A stretch of DNA of 64,000 nucleotides, taken from Sulfuriferula sp. AH1 (lineage in GTDB: Bacteria > Pseudomonadota > Gammaproteobacteria > Burkholderiales > Sulfuriferulaceae). The stretch covers positions 930,001-994,000 of the forward strand of contig NZ_CP021138.1 in assembly GCF_002162035.1 (NCBI RefSeq). The letters are read 5' to 3'. The translations under genes were made by a program, and so were the position numbers. Positions 28,889 to 37,057 of this stretch are shown here, piece by piece. Each line of letters begins with the position of its first letter. The stretch's first letter is position 1. The notes under the pieces were generated by a model. That model was not told where the DNA came from and did no database searches. It saw nothing but the letters and a program-made list of their open reading frames with translations.

Positions 28889-29803
28889 ATGACCGATGAT
28901 ATTCGAGTTGAATTGCAGCTAAAAATCACTCAGCTGGAACGATATAACAAGCTGCTGGGCGACGGTTTGCGCCAGCCGGAAAAGCAACGAGCGTTGTATG
29001 ACCAGATGGCGCAGGAACTCAAGTCCGTCAAATCGCTGCTGATCCTGCAAGACCGGCAGCTTGAAGCGAAATTGCAGGCGCATACACAGGAACTGCTGGC
29101 CGCGCAGGAAGAACTGGTGCGCAAGGAAAAACTCGCCCTGCTGGGACAGGTGGCAGACAACGTGGGTCACGAGCTGCGCAATCCGCTGGGGGTGATAAAT
29201 AATGCGGTGTATTTCCTGCAGGCAGTGCTGACGGACGCAGATGAAACGACCAAAGAATATCTGGGTATCATCAAGAGCGAGACGGAAGAGGCGGAACGCA
29301 TCGTGTCCGATTTGCTGGATGCCGTCCGCACCAAGGCACCGCGAACCGAAACGGTTCATGTGGCGGAATTGATCGGACAGACTTTGCGCAGATGTCAGAT
29401 TCCGGCTGCGGTCAGCGTCAAACTGGATGTCCCGGACGCCTTGCCTGCCATCCAGGTCGATCCCGTGCAGATGCAACAGGTGTTGTGGAACCTGATTACC
29501 AATGGAGTCGAGGCCATGCCGCAGGGCGGTACGCTGGAGATAGCGGCCAGTGCGGATGAGCCGACGCACAGCGTACGTATCAGTATCAAGGATAGTGGTA
29601 TGGGCATCGCGCCGGCGCAGCAAACCAGGCTGTTTCAGCCTTTGTTTACCACCAAGGCGCGACGGGTCGGGTTAGGGTTGGTGGTAGTGAAGAACCTCAC
29701 GCAGGCTAATGGCGGCAATGTCGAGGTATGGAGCGAACCGGGTAAAGGCGCTGTATTTACTGTCGTCTTGCCAGGCAGTGAAGCGATTGCCGGCACGGTA
29801 TGA
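28889..29803 (+). CDS. Soluble histidine kinase
   Basis: The 304-aa cytoplasmic kinase has no membrane segment. An N-terminal coiled coil (residues 1-80) leads into HisKA with His94 (NVGHELRNPLGVI) and a complete HATPase domain (NLITNGVEAMPQGG, DSGMGIAP, VGLGLVVVKNL). From the H-box on it is very similar to the two upstream kinases, indicating tandem duplication with loss or exchange of sensor domains. With no sensor of its own, it could pair with the His-less membrane kinase upstream; that pairing is inference. A ribosome site AGAGGTAGCC precedes the ATG. Confidence 0.92.
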   Translation: MTDDIRVELQLKITQLERYNKLLGDGLRQPEKQRALYDQMAQELKSVKSLLILQDRQLEAKLQAHTQELLAAQEELVRKEKLALLGQVADNVGHELRNPLGVINNAVYFLQAVLTDADETTKEYLGIIKSETEEAERIVSDLLDAVRTKAPRTETVHVAELIGQTLRRCQIPAAVSVKLDVPDALPAIQVDPVQMQQVLWNLITNGVEAMPQGGTLEIAASADEPTHSVRISIKDSGMGIAPAQQTRLFQPLFTTKARRVGLGLVVVKNLTQANGGNVEVWSEPGKGAVFTVVLPGSEAIAGTV

Positions 29804-29855
29804 AAAATGCTTCCTGCTTGAATTAAAGCAACAATAAAATAAACTGGAGATAATC

Positions 29856-30599
29856 ATGAAAATCCTGGTAGTGGATGATGACCGGCGTATCGTGAAAACC
29901 ACCTGCGACATCCTGAAAATCAAGGGTCATGAGGCGATTGCAGCCTATACCGGCGAAGAAGGCGTGGAGATGGTTAAAACCGAAGCGCCGGATTGCGTGC
30001 TGATGGACATCAGGATGCCCGGCATCAGCGGGGTTGAGGCGCTGCGTCAAATGAAGGCGATCTCCCCTGCGCTGCCAGTCGTGCTGGTCAGTGCTTACAC
30101 GACGGGCGAGGTGGCGGACGAAGCCAAGCATGCCGGGGCTTACGCGGTTCTCTCCAAGCCGCTTAATTTCCAGATGGTATTGTCTTTCCTGTCGCTGTTG
30201 CACAAGGAAGAAAACATTCTGGTGGTGGATGACGACCCCGGTTTTGGCAAGACATTGAAAGACATACTGATACTGCGCGGTTATCAGGTGGAAACGGAAA
30301 CCGAGCCGGAAAAGGTGCTGGATCATCTCACTAATAACTATAAGCTGGTAATCGTACTGGACCTCAAGCTGGGTGACGTGAACGGTGTGGAAGTGCTGAA
30401 GCGGATTCAGGCCAAATACCCGAACAAGCCGGTCGTGATGATGACCGGCTATCGCCAGGAAATGGGTGCCTCCATTGAGAAGGCCAGCCAGATCGGCGCC
30501 TATACGGTGCTGTACAAGCCTTTTGAAACAGATGCCTTGCTTCAGTTGATCGAGGAAATCCGGATCAAAAAACTGCAGAATTCGTTGGTTTCGACCTAG
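29856..30599 (+). CDS. Tandem receiver-domain response regulator (REC-REC)
   Basis: The 247-aa protein is two receiver domains and nothing else. REC1 has VDDD, the phospho-Asp in VLMDIRMPGISG, Ser in VLVSAYT and Lys in LSKPL. REC2 has VVDDDPG, Asp in IVLDLKLGDVNG, Thr in MMTGYR and Lys in LYKPF. With no output domain, it likely acts as a phosphorelay shuttle, phosphate sink or protein-binding switch between the kinases and the downstream GGDEF and HD-GYP proteins. GGAGATAATC precedes the ATG. Confidence 0.93.
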   Translation: MKILVVDDDRRIVKTTCDILKIKGHEAIAAYTGEEGVEMVKTEAPDCVLMDIRMPGISGVEALRQMKAISPALPVVLVSAYTTGEVADEAKHAGAYAVLSKPLNFQMVLSFLSLLHKEENILVVDDDPGFGKTLKDILILRGYQVETETEPEKVLDHLTNNYKLVIVLDLKLGDVNGVEVLKRIQAKYPNKPVVMMTGYRQEMGASIEKASQIGAYTVLYKPFETDALLQLIEEIRIKKLQNSLVST

Positions 30600-30620
30600 C
30601 GGCTAAAAATCGGGTGCCTC

Positions 30621-31847
30621 ATGATGAAGAAAAATGTAAAAATTCTGGTGGTGGACGATGATCCGAATCTGCGGAAGACGCTTGCAGACATTCTGAAAAT
30701 CAAGGGTTATGAGGTGATTATTGCCGGTAATGGCGCAGAAGCCGTTGCTGCTATTGAGCGTGAAGCAATCAGTCTGGCATTGATCGATCTTATATTACCC
30801 GACATGAACGGCCTGGAGGTGATGGAACGCATCAAGACGACTGCACCATTGGCCGAAGCGATCATCCTGACCGGGCATGCCTCCATGGAAACCGCTATCG
30901 AGGCCACCAGAAAGGGCGCGTTTTCCTATCTGCTCAAGCCTTACCAGATGGATGATCTGCTGCTGAGTATCCGGCATGGCGTGGATCACCAGCAGGCACA
31001 GGAGGAAATATTGCGCTTGGCCTCCTTTCCCCGGTTGCATCCCAGCCCTGTCATCGAACTTGATCCCGCCGGTGAGATTACCTATATCAATCCCGCTGCC
31101 GCAAAAGTGTTCCCCGACCTCAGTGTGACGGGATTGTCGCATCCGTTAATCAGCGGACTGGCCGCGCAAATCGTAGCCTTGCGCGAGAACAGGCGGCAGT
31201 GCGAGATCGTGCATGAGGTCGAGCTTGGTGAAGCGGTTTATGAGCTGCATGTTTCGTTCGTGCAGGAAGTCGGGCTAATCCGCATCTATGCCCTGGATAT
31301 CACTCAGCGCAAGCGCGATGAAAAGGCCATTCATATTCTTGCGACTACTGACAGCCTCACGGGCATTGCCAATCGCAGGGAATTTACCGCGATCCTGGTC
31401 AGTGAAGTGGCGCGGGCAAAGCGCTACAGCACGCCATTGGCACTGGTCATGTATGACATCGATTACTTCAAGCGGGTGAACGACAGTTTCGGTCACGATG
31501 TCGGCGATTTTGTGCTGCAGGCGCTTACCCGTCTGGTGAAACAGAATATCCGGTCGGTCGACGTCGTTGCGCGTTGGGGCGGTGAGGAATTCATGATACT
31601 GATGCCGCAGGCCGATCGGCCAGCCGCCCTTGCCGCGGCCGAAAAATTGCGGCTGGCTATCGCCGATTACCGGTTCGACGAGGTCGAGCATCTGACCGTC
31701 AGTTTCGGTGTCGTCATTTTCGATCCTGAAGATGATTTGAATTCGCTGCTCAAACGTGTCGATGACGCGCTTTATCTGGCAAAGCAGAATGGCCGGAATC
31801 GCGTCGAGGCATTGCAGCGCGAAACGGTCGTTAATCCGGCATCATGA
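30621..31847 (+). CDS. Response regulator REC-PAS-GGDEF, diguanylate cyclase
   Basis: The 408-aa protein has a receiver domain (residues 5-120; Asp in LIDLILPDMNG, Thr in ILTGHAS, Lys in LLKPY), a small PAS-like domain (about 135-235) and a GGDEF domain from about residue 240. The catalytic motif is GGEEF and the inhibitory I-site RSVD lies five residues upstream, so it should make c-di-GMP with product feedback. Its 3' end overlaps the next gene by ATGA, coupling cyclase and phosphodiesterase translation. Confidence 0.94.
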   Translation: MMKKNVKILVVDDDPNLRKTLADILKIKGYEVIIAGNGAEAVAAIEREAISLALIDLILPDMNGLEVMERIKTTAPLAEAIILTGHASMETAIEATRKGAFSYLLKPYQMDDLLLSIRHGVDHQQAQEEILRLASFPRLHPSPVIELDPAGEITYINPAAAKVFPDLSVTGLSHPLISGLAAQIVALRENRRQCEIVHEVELGEAVYELHVSFVQEVGLIRIYALDITQRKRDEKAIHILATTDSLTGIANRREFTAILVSEVARAKRYSTPLALVMYDIDYFKRVNDSFGHDVGDFVLQALTRLVKQNIRSVDVVARWGGEEFMILMPQADRPAALAAAEKLRLAIADYRFDEVEHLTVSFGVVIFDPEDDLNSLLKRVDDALYLAKQNGRNRVEALQRETVVNPAS

Positions 31848-33664
31848 AGACGGTGCCCAAACTGCTGGTGGTCGATGATGACCCGAATCTGCGCAAGACC
31901 CTCGCCGATATTCTGCGGGTGAAGGGATATGAAGTGCTGCTTGCCGCAGATGGTGCGGAAGGTATCACGCAAGCGCAGCAAGCGTTCATCAGTGTGGCGC
32001 TCATCGATCTGAAACTGCCTGACATGTCCGGGATCACGGTGATGTCACAGATCAAAGCCGGCTCGCCGCTCACCGAGGCCATTATCCTGACCGGCCATGC
32101 CGCGATGGAATCGGCTATCGAGGCAACCAATCAGGGGGCGTTTTCCTATTTGCTGAAGCCTTACAAGATTGACGATCTGTTGCAACACATACGACATGCT
32201 GTCGAACGTCAGCAGGGCCGGCAGGAGATACTGCGGCTGGCGTCCTTTCCCCGGATGAACCCCAATCCGCTAATCGAACTGGATGCCGCCGGCACGCTAA
32301 CCTATCTCAATCCGGCAGCGGAGAAGCGGTTTCCGGATCTGCTCGCGCTGGGCATGGCGCATCCGGTCCTGGCAGGGTTGGCAGACATCGTCAGCGTGTT
32401 CCCGCAAACGGAACAGCCGGAAGTGATGCATGAGGTCAGAATCGGCAGCGCTACTTATGAACAGTATGTTTATTATGTGCCGGAAAGCGATGTCTTCCGG
32501 ATTACCACACTCGACATCAGCGAGCGCAAAACCAGCGAATTCAAAGTCAAAAAGCTGAATGCGATGCTGCTGATTCTGCGAGATATCAATGAATACCTGC
32601 TTGCGCCCGATAGCGAAACCGCGCTTTTCCAGTTTGTCTGCGATACATTGAAGCGGCTCGAAGACATCGTGGCGGTGCTGATTGCCGCCAAAAACAAGAA
32701 ATTCAAGCCGTTGCCCGTAGCCTGGGCGGGAATTGGCGAGGCCGATTTCGCTGTCTTGCAGGCACGTTGCGACGATCCTGTACAAAGTTGCGGACTGTTT
32801 GCCAATGCCGTTGAAGGCAAGCGGCCGATTGTCATCGAGGATGCACAAACGGATGCGCTGCTTGCCGACTGGCAGCCGATAGTGCGGCAATGGGGTATCC
32901 GCTCTGCTGCTGCGATTCCGCTCCTCGCAGACCAGGAAATCATCGGCACGCTGCTGGTGTTTTCGGCACAGCACGGGACATTTGATGAGGAAATCGTCCG
33001 CTTTCTGGGCGAGGTGGCCAGCGATGTTGCGATCGGCGTGCATTCCTTGCGTTTGGGGCACAAGCTCAATGCCACGCTTGGCAATCTGAAAAAGTCGCTG
33101 GATAGTACGGTTGAAGCCATTTCCAGTATCGTGGAATTGCGCGATCCTTATACGGCGGGCCATGAAAGTCGCGTCGCACAGCTTGCCTGCGCCATCGGCA
33201 AGGAAATGGGGCTGCCCGAACGCAAGCTGGAAGGGCTGCACGTCATCGGCCATCTGCACGATCTTGGCAAAGTTGCGATCCCGGCGGAAATCCTCACCAA
33301 GCCGGCCAAGCTGACTTATCTGGAATACGAAATGATCAAGACGCATTCGCAGGCGGGCTATGACATCCTCAAGAATCTGGATTTCCCCTGGCCGGTCGCC
33401 CAGGCTGTATTGCAGCACCACGAACGGCTCGACGGCTCGGGCTACCCGCAGGGACTGAAAGATGAAGATATCATCCTCGAAGCCAGAATACTGATGGTGG
33501 CCGATGTCGTTGAGGCGATGTCGGGTTACCGCCCTTATCGTCCGGCATTGGGAATGGAAGCGGCGCTGCATGAAATCGATGTCCACAAGGGTACGCTGTT
33601 CGATGCACAAGTAGTTGAAGCCTGCATACGGCTGTTTACCGAACAAAGGTTCGAGTTCGCGTGA
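31844..33664 (+). CDS. Response regulator REC-PAS-GAF-HD-GYP, c-di-GMP phosphodiesterase
   Basis: The 606-aa protein opens with a receiver domain very similar to that of the preceding cyclase (Asp in LIDLKLPDMSG, Thr in ILTGHA, Lys in LLKPYK). A PAS-like domain and a GAF domain (about residues 235-400, LLILRDINEYLLAPDSETAL) follow, then HD-GYP from about residue 430. The metal and hallmark motifs are HESRVAQLA, GHLHDLGKV and HHERLDGSGYP. It should hydrolyse c-di-GMP to pGpG or GMP. It shares its REC-PAS half with the cyclase, so the pair probably arose by duplication and gives opposite outputs from one input. Confidence 0.94.
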   Translation: MKTVPKLLVVDDDPNLRKTLADILRVKGYEVLLAADGAEGITQAQQAFISVALIDLKLPDMSGITVMSQIKAGSPLTEAIILTGHAAMESAIEATNQGAFSYLLKPYKIDDLLQHIRHAVERQQGRQEILRLASFPRMNPNPLIELDAAGTLTYLNPAAEKRFPDLLALGMAHPVLAGLADIVSVFPQTEQPEVMHEVRIGSATYEQYVYYVPESDVFRITTLDISERKTSEFKVKKLNAMLLILRDINEYLLAPDSETALFQFVCDTLKRLEDIVAVLIAAKNKKFKPLPVAWAGIGEADFAVLQARCDDPVQSCGLFANAVEGKRPIVIEDAQTDALLADWQPIVRQWGIRSAAAIPLLADQEIIGTLLVFSAQHGTFDEEIVRFLGEVASDVAIGVHSLRLGHKLNATLGNLKKSLDSTVEAISSIVELRDPYTAGHESRVAQLACAIGKEMGLPERKLEGLHVIGHLHDLGKVAIPAEILTKPAKLTYLEYEMIKTHSQAGYDILKNLDFPWPVAQAVLQHHERLDGSGYPQGLKDEDIILEARILMVADVVEAMSGYRPYRPALGMEAALHEIDVHKGTLFDAQVVEACIRLFTEQRFEFA

Positions 33665-35406
33665 GCATGGCTGTCCGTTATTGCCTGTTGGTTATCATTG
33701 CGCTGTTCAGCGTTACGGCGCGCTCAACAGAGCGTCCCGATGCCCCCGAAGCAGCGACCGGCTTGCAGCAGCGCCAGGCGGTCGTGGCCAGGCATGCCAT
33801 GGTGGTGGCAGCCAACCCGTTGGCGGTCGCGGCGGGGGTGGACATGCTGCGCCGCGGCGGCAGTGCGGTGGATGCGGCGATTGCGGTGCAGATGGTGCTG
33901 GCGCTGGTTGAGCCGCAGTCTTCCGGTGTCGGCGGCGGTGCTTTTCTGCTGTATTACCGCCACGGCGATAAACGGGTACTGGCTTACGATGGGCGCGAGA
34001 CCGCGCCAGCCGCGGCGACAGCGGACATGTTTCTGGATGAAGACGGCTTGCCGCTCAGCTTTTACCGCGCAGTGATCGGCGGAAAATCGATAGGGGTGCC
34101 CGGCACTTTGCGCATGCTTGAGCTGGCGCATGTGCAGCAGGGCAGGCTGCCCTGGCGTACGCTGTTCGCCCCGGTGATCAGGCTCGCTGAACGCGGCTTT
34201 GTCGTCTCGCCGCGCCTGCATGCGCTGGTGGCGCGTGACAAATATCTGCCATTGCAGCCCGCTGCGCGAGCGTATTTCTATCATGCAGACGGTTCGCCTG
34301 TCGCCGCAGGTGAACGCTTGGTTAATCCGCAGCTGGCCGCGGTATTGCGTCAGGTTGCGCAACGCGGCGCCAAGGCGTTCTATACCGGGAAGATCGCCCG
34401 CGACATCGTGGCGACGGTGCATGCGCATCCGACCAATCCGGGCAGAATGAGCATCGCCGATCTGGCCGTTTACCGGGCCAAAGTGCGCGTACCGGTGTGC
34501 GGTGATTATCGGGCATACACGGTATGCGGCATGCCACCGCCGAGTTCGGGCGGCGTCACGCTGTTGCAGATATTGGGCATATTGCAGGCGTATGACGTGG
34601 CAGCTTTGCAGCCGGAAAGCGTGGCGGCGGTGCATCTCATCAGCGAGGCGGAGCGCCTGGCCTATGCCGATCGCAGTGTGTACCTGGCAGATGCCGATTT
34701 CGTCCAGGTGCCGGTCGCCGGCTTGCTCGATAAAACCTATTTGCGCCAGCGTGCCGGGCTGATCGATCTGCAATATGGCATGGGTACGGCGGAGCCTGGT
34801 ACGCCACCTGGGGTCAATGCCGCCGATCAGGGTGCGGATAATGCGTTGGATCTGCCTTCCACCAGCCATATTTCCATAGTGGATCGCTGGGGCAATGCGG
34901 TGGCCATGACCTCGTCGATCGAGGACGCGTTCGGTAGCCGGCACATGGTGGACGGCTTTTTGCTCAATAACGAACTGACCGATTTTTCCTTTTCCCTGGA
35001 GCTGGACGGCAAGCTCGTGGCGAACCGCGTACAGCCCGGCAAGCGCCCGCGCAGTGCGATGGCACCCACGCTGGTCCTTGACCGGCGCCACCGGCTGGTC
35101 GGCGTGATCGGTTCACCGGGCGGCAGCGCGATTATCAACTACGTGGTCAAAACGCTGATAGGCGTGCTTGACTGGCATCTGGACATGCAGCAGGCCGTCG
35201 CGCTGCCCAATTTTGGCAGTCGCAACGGTCCCACCGAGCTGGAACAGGGCACCCCGCTGGCAGCCTTGCAGCCGGCATTGCAATCCATGGGGCATCAGAT
35301 CAAAATCGGCGAAGCCAACAGTGGCCTGCATGGCATCATGCGCGTACCGGCAGGCTGGATGGGCGGTGTCGACCCGCGACGTGAAGGCATGGCAGCCGGA
35401 TATTGA
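33661..35406 (+). CDS. ggt: Gamma-glutamyltransferase
   Basis: The 581-aa protein is a GGT of normal length. The start GTG overlaps the HD-GYP stop as GTGA; an ATG at 33667 is an alternative. A signal peptide (about residues 1-22) directs it to the periplasm. The precursor self-cleaves before the catalytic Thr401 in the segment PSTSHISIVD to give a two-chain enzyme that hydrolyses or transfers the gamma-glutamyl group of glutathione. GVGGGAFLLYY, PPPSSGGVTLLQ and PGGSAIINYV are family signatures. The 3' end is present again in decayed form at 42.8 kb. Confidence 0.95.
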   Translation: MSMAVRYCLLVIIALFSVTARSTERPDAPEAATGLQQRQAVVARHAMVVAANPLAVAAGVDMLRRGGSAVDAAIAVQMVLALVEPQSSGVGGGAFLLYYRHGDKRVLAYDGRETAPAAATADMFLDEDGLPLSFYRAVIGGKSIGVPGTLRMLELAHVQQGRLPWRTLFAPVIRLAERGFVVSPRLHALVARDKYLPLQPAARAYFYHADGSPVAAGERLVNPQLAAVLRQVAQRGAKAFYTGKIARDIVATVHAHPTNPGRMSIADLAVYRAKVRVPVCGDYRAYTVCGMPPPSSGGVTLLQILGILQAYDVAALQPESVAAVHLISEAERLAYADRSVYLADADFVQVPVAGLLDKTYLRQRAGLIDLQYGMGTAEPGTPPGVNAADQGADNALDLPSTSHISIVDRWGNAVAMTSSIEDAFGSRHMVDGFLLNNELTDFSFSLELDGKLVANRVQPGKRPRSAMAPTLVLDRRHRLVGVIGSPGGSAIINYVVKTLIGVLDWHLDMQQAVALPNFGSRNGPTELEQGTPLAALQPALQSMGHQIKIGEANSGLHGIMRVPAGWMGGVDPRREGMAAGY

Positions 35407-35422
35407 AATCGGGAGACGAACA
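35203..35422 (+). repeat. Left copy of ggt 3'-end direct repeat
   Basis: The last part of ggt and 16 bases past its stop recur in the same orientation at 42781-42936. In the best block (about 35330-35422) I count about 16 differences in 96 bases. The copy at 42.8 kb lacks roughly 60 internal bases and is frameshifted. The two copies bracket the copper-resistance genes. Confidence 0.8.
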
Positions 35423-35426
35423 GAGT

Positions 35427-36017
35427 TTAATCGTCAGCATGCATATGTCCGCTGTGAGTATGGCCGTCTGATGTGGGCAGGCTATTGTCGTCCATCGGAC
35501 CCATATCTTCGTCCGGCGGTGCTTTGGCGACAATCTCCTTGTATTGCTCAGCCGTCATACCCGGCAGTTTCTGCAGGAAAGCCACCATACTCCAGATCGT
35601 TGCATCGTCGTGGCTCATTCCCCAGGCCGGCATTGCGCTCATTTTGAGGCCATGCTTGATGACCCAGAATGCCTCGCGCGGATCTACGCTCACCTTGCTC
35701 AGATCAGGCGGCTGAGGATACAGCCCGGGACGCAGTTCGGAATCCTGCATTCCCGGCGCCAGATGACAACTGGTGCACATCGCGGCGTACTGACCGGCGC
35801 CTTTCAATATCAGTTGGGGGTCATTGAGATTGGCGGGTACGGAAAGGGTTGATGCGTGTTGTTCGATAGCCCGTTCGCGAGTGGTCTCCATGACCGCGTA
35901 GGTGAGTTTCCAGTGCGGGTTGTCGGCGCCAGGGTTGTATATGCCAGACCATACGAATGCACCAGCGCCCAGTGCGAGTGCCAGCAAGGTCGCCAGTACG
36001 ATTTTTGCGGTGTTCAT
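35427..36017 (-). CDS. Monohaem c-type cytochrome with His/Met/Asp-rich tail
   Basis: From MNTAKIVLA (36017, with AAGGG upstream) the product is 196 aa, with an N-terminal signal/anchor helix, one haem motif CTSCH near residue 80 and an axial-ligand Met candidate in MSAMPAWGMS. The C-terminal tail (about 28 residues) is rich in Asp, Met and His (GHTHSGHMHADD), which suggests metal binding. It is the last gene of a minus-strand copper cluster behind copA-copB, and cytochromes of this type recur in such clusters. The electron partner is unknown. Confidence 0.85.
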   Translation of the reverse strand: MNTAKIVLATLLALALGAGAFVWSGIYNPGADNPHWKLTYAVMETTRERAIEQHASTLSVPANLNDPQLILKGAGQYAAMCTSCHLAPGMQDSELRPGLYPQPPDLSKVSVDPREAFWVIKHGLKMSAMPAWGMSHDDATIWSMVAFLQKLPGMTAEQYKEIVAKAPPDEDMGPMDDNSLPTSDGHTHSGHMHADD

Positions 36018-36073
36018 GATTACCCTTTTCAGCATGAGAGAGGAATGAAATGCATTTATTCACGAGCAAAGCA

Positions 36074-37027
36074 TCAGAACCAGATACGCACACCCGCAAC
36101 CAATTGCACATCATGTGCCGGATCGCCATTGGTTCGCGCAATGTCTGCGGTTTTTCCGTATTTTTGCACATAATTGACACCGATGTAGGGTGCTAATTCA
36201 CGGCGGATTTCGTAACGCAAGCGCAAGCCCAATGATGTATCGGACAGTCCTGCGCCAATGCCGCGATCCACGTCATCCTTGCTGTACAGATTGGCGTCGA
36301 TTTCCGGTGTCAGGATCAGCCGCTGCGTCAACAACAGGTCATAGGCGGTTTTCAGCCGCATCGCGGCGCGCCCTGCCGGCCCCGCATACGCGGTTGCTTC
36401 GACATCAAATCTGTAAGGAGCCAGCCCCTGTATGCCCAAGGCGGCCCAGTCGCGGGAGGGGCCGGCGCCGAAGTCATGGCGCACGCCCGTCACGACATCC
36501 CAATATGCCGCATAAGTATGGCCCCACAACAATTCAGCATCAGCATCCTGGGTTTTGCCATGAGCCCGTTGACCTTCGCTGCGTATCCAGAGCTTGTCAA
36601 GGTCGTGACCGAGACGAAAGCGTCCATCCCATACCATGCTGTCGGTCTGGTCGCCATGGACATATTCCAGCTTGTCGAGCAGGAATTTGGCGATGAGCGG
36701 ATCATCCTCCATATGCATGCTATCCATGTCTATACCCAAAGCGTGGTATGACTTGCCTGCCGAGCCATCGCTGCTTGGCAGGCTGCCTACCGGTGGGGCG
36801 GGTTGCGCAGGGGGGTGCTGCTTGCTGGTGGTAGTAGTGGTTTCCATACCCGGCATGTCGCCCATTTTTTTCATGGAATCCGCATCCATGTTTTTCATGT
36901 CCGAGTCGGAACCGGATGTGGACATCTCATGCCCGGACATAGGCATCGGGTCCTGGGCAAAGACAGCCTCGCTCAGCGGGAACAGCGTGCAGAGCAATAT
37001 CTGCGCTAGCGGCTTGAGGTTTTTCAT
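36074..37027 (-). CDS. copB: Outer-membrane copper resistance protein CopB
   Basis: I start at MKNLKPLAQ (37027), which follows GGAG and gives a signal peptide ending EAVFAQ. The mature protein has a Met/His/Asp-rich N-terminal region (MPMSGHEMS, MKNMDADSMKKMGDMPGM) and a beta-barrel C-terminal domain typical of CopB/PcoB (LLDKLEYVHGD, ELLWGHTYAAYWDVVTGVRHDFG, terminal GVRIWF). It is 317 aa. It sits 30 bases downstream of copA in the classical copAB order and likely binds or exports copper at the outer membrane. Confidence 0.93.
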   Translation of the reverse strand: MKNLKPLAQILLCTLFPLSEAVFAQDPMPMSGHEMSTSGSDSDMKNMDADSMKKMGDMPGMETTTTTSKQHPPAQPAPPVGSLPSSDGSAGKSYHALGIDMDSMHMEDDPLIAKFLLDKLEYVHGDQTDSMVWDGRFRLGHDLDKLWIRSEGQRAHGKTQDADAELLWGHTYAAYWDVVTGVRHDFGAGPSRDWAALGIQGLAPYRFDVEATAYAGPAGRAAMRLKTAYDLLLTQRLILTPEIDANLYSKDDVDRGIGAGLSDTSLGLRLRYEIRRELAPYIGVNYVQKYGKTADIARTNGDPAHDVQLVAGVRIWF

Positions 37028-37057
37028 TGCAATGATCTCCGTTACTTCATACACAGA

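Noticed and set aside
32297-33646. 449-codon open frame on the minus strand
   Set aside because: Antisense to the HD-GYP gene, whose domains are all clear.
33724-35091. 455-codon open frame on the minus strand
   Set aside because: Antisense to ggt, which is well supported.
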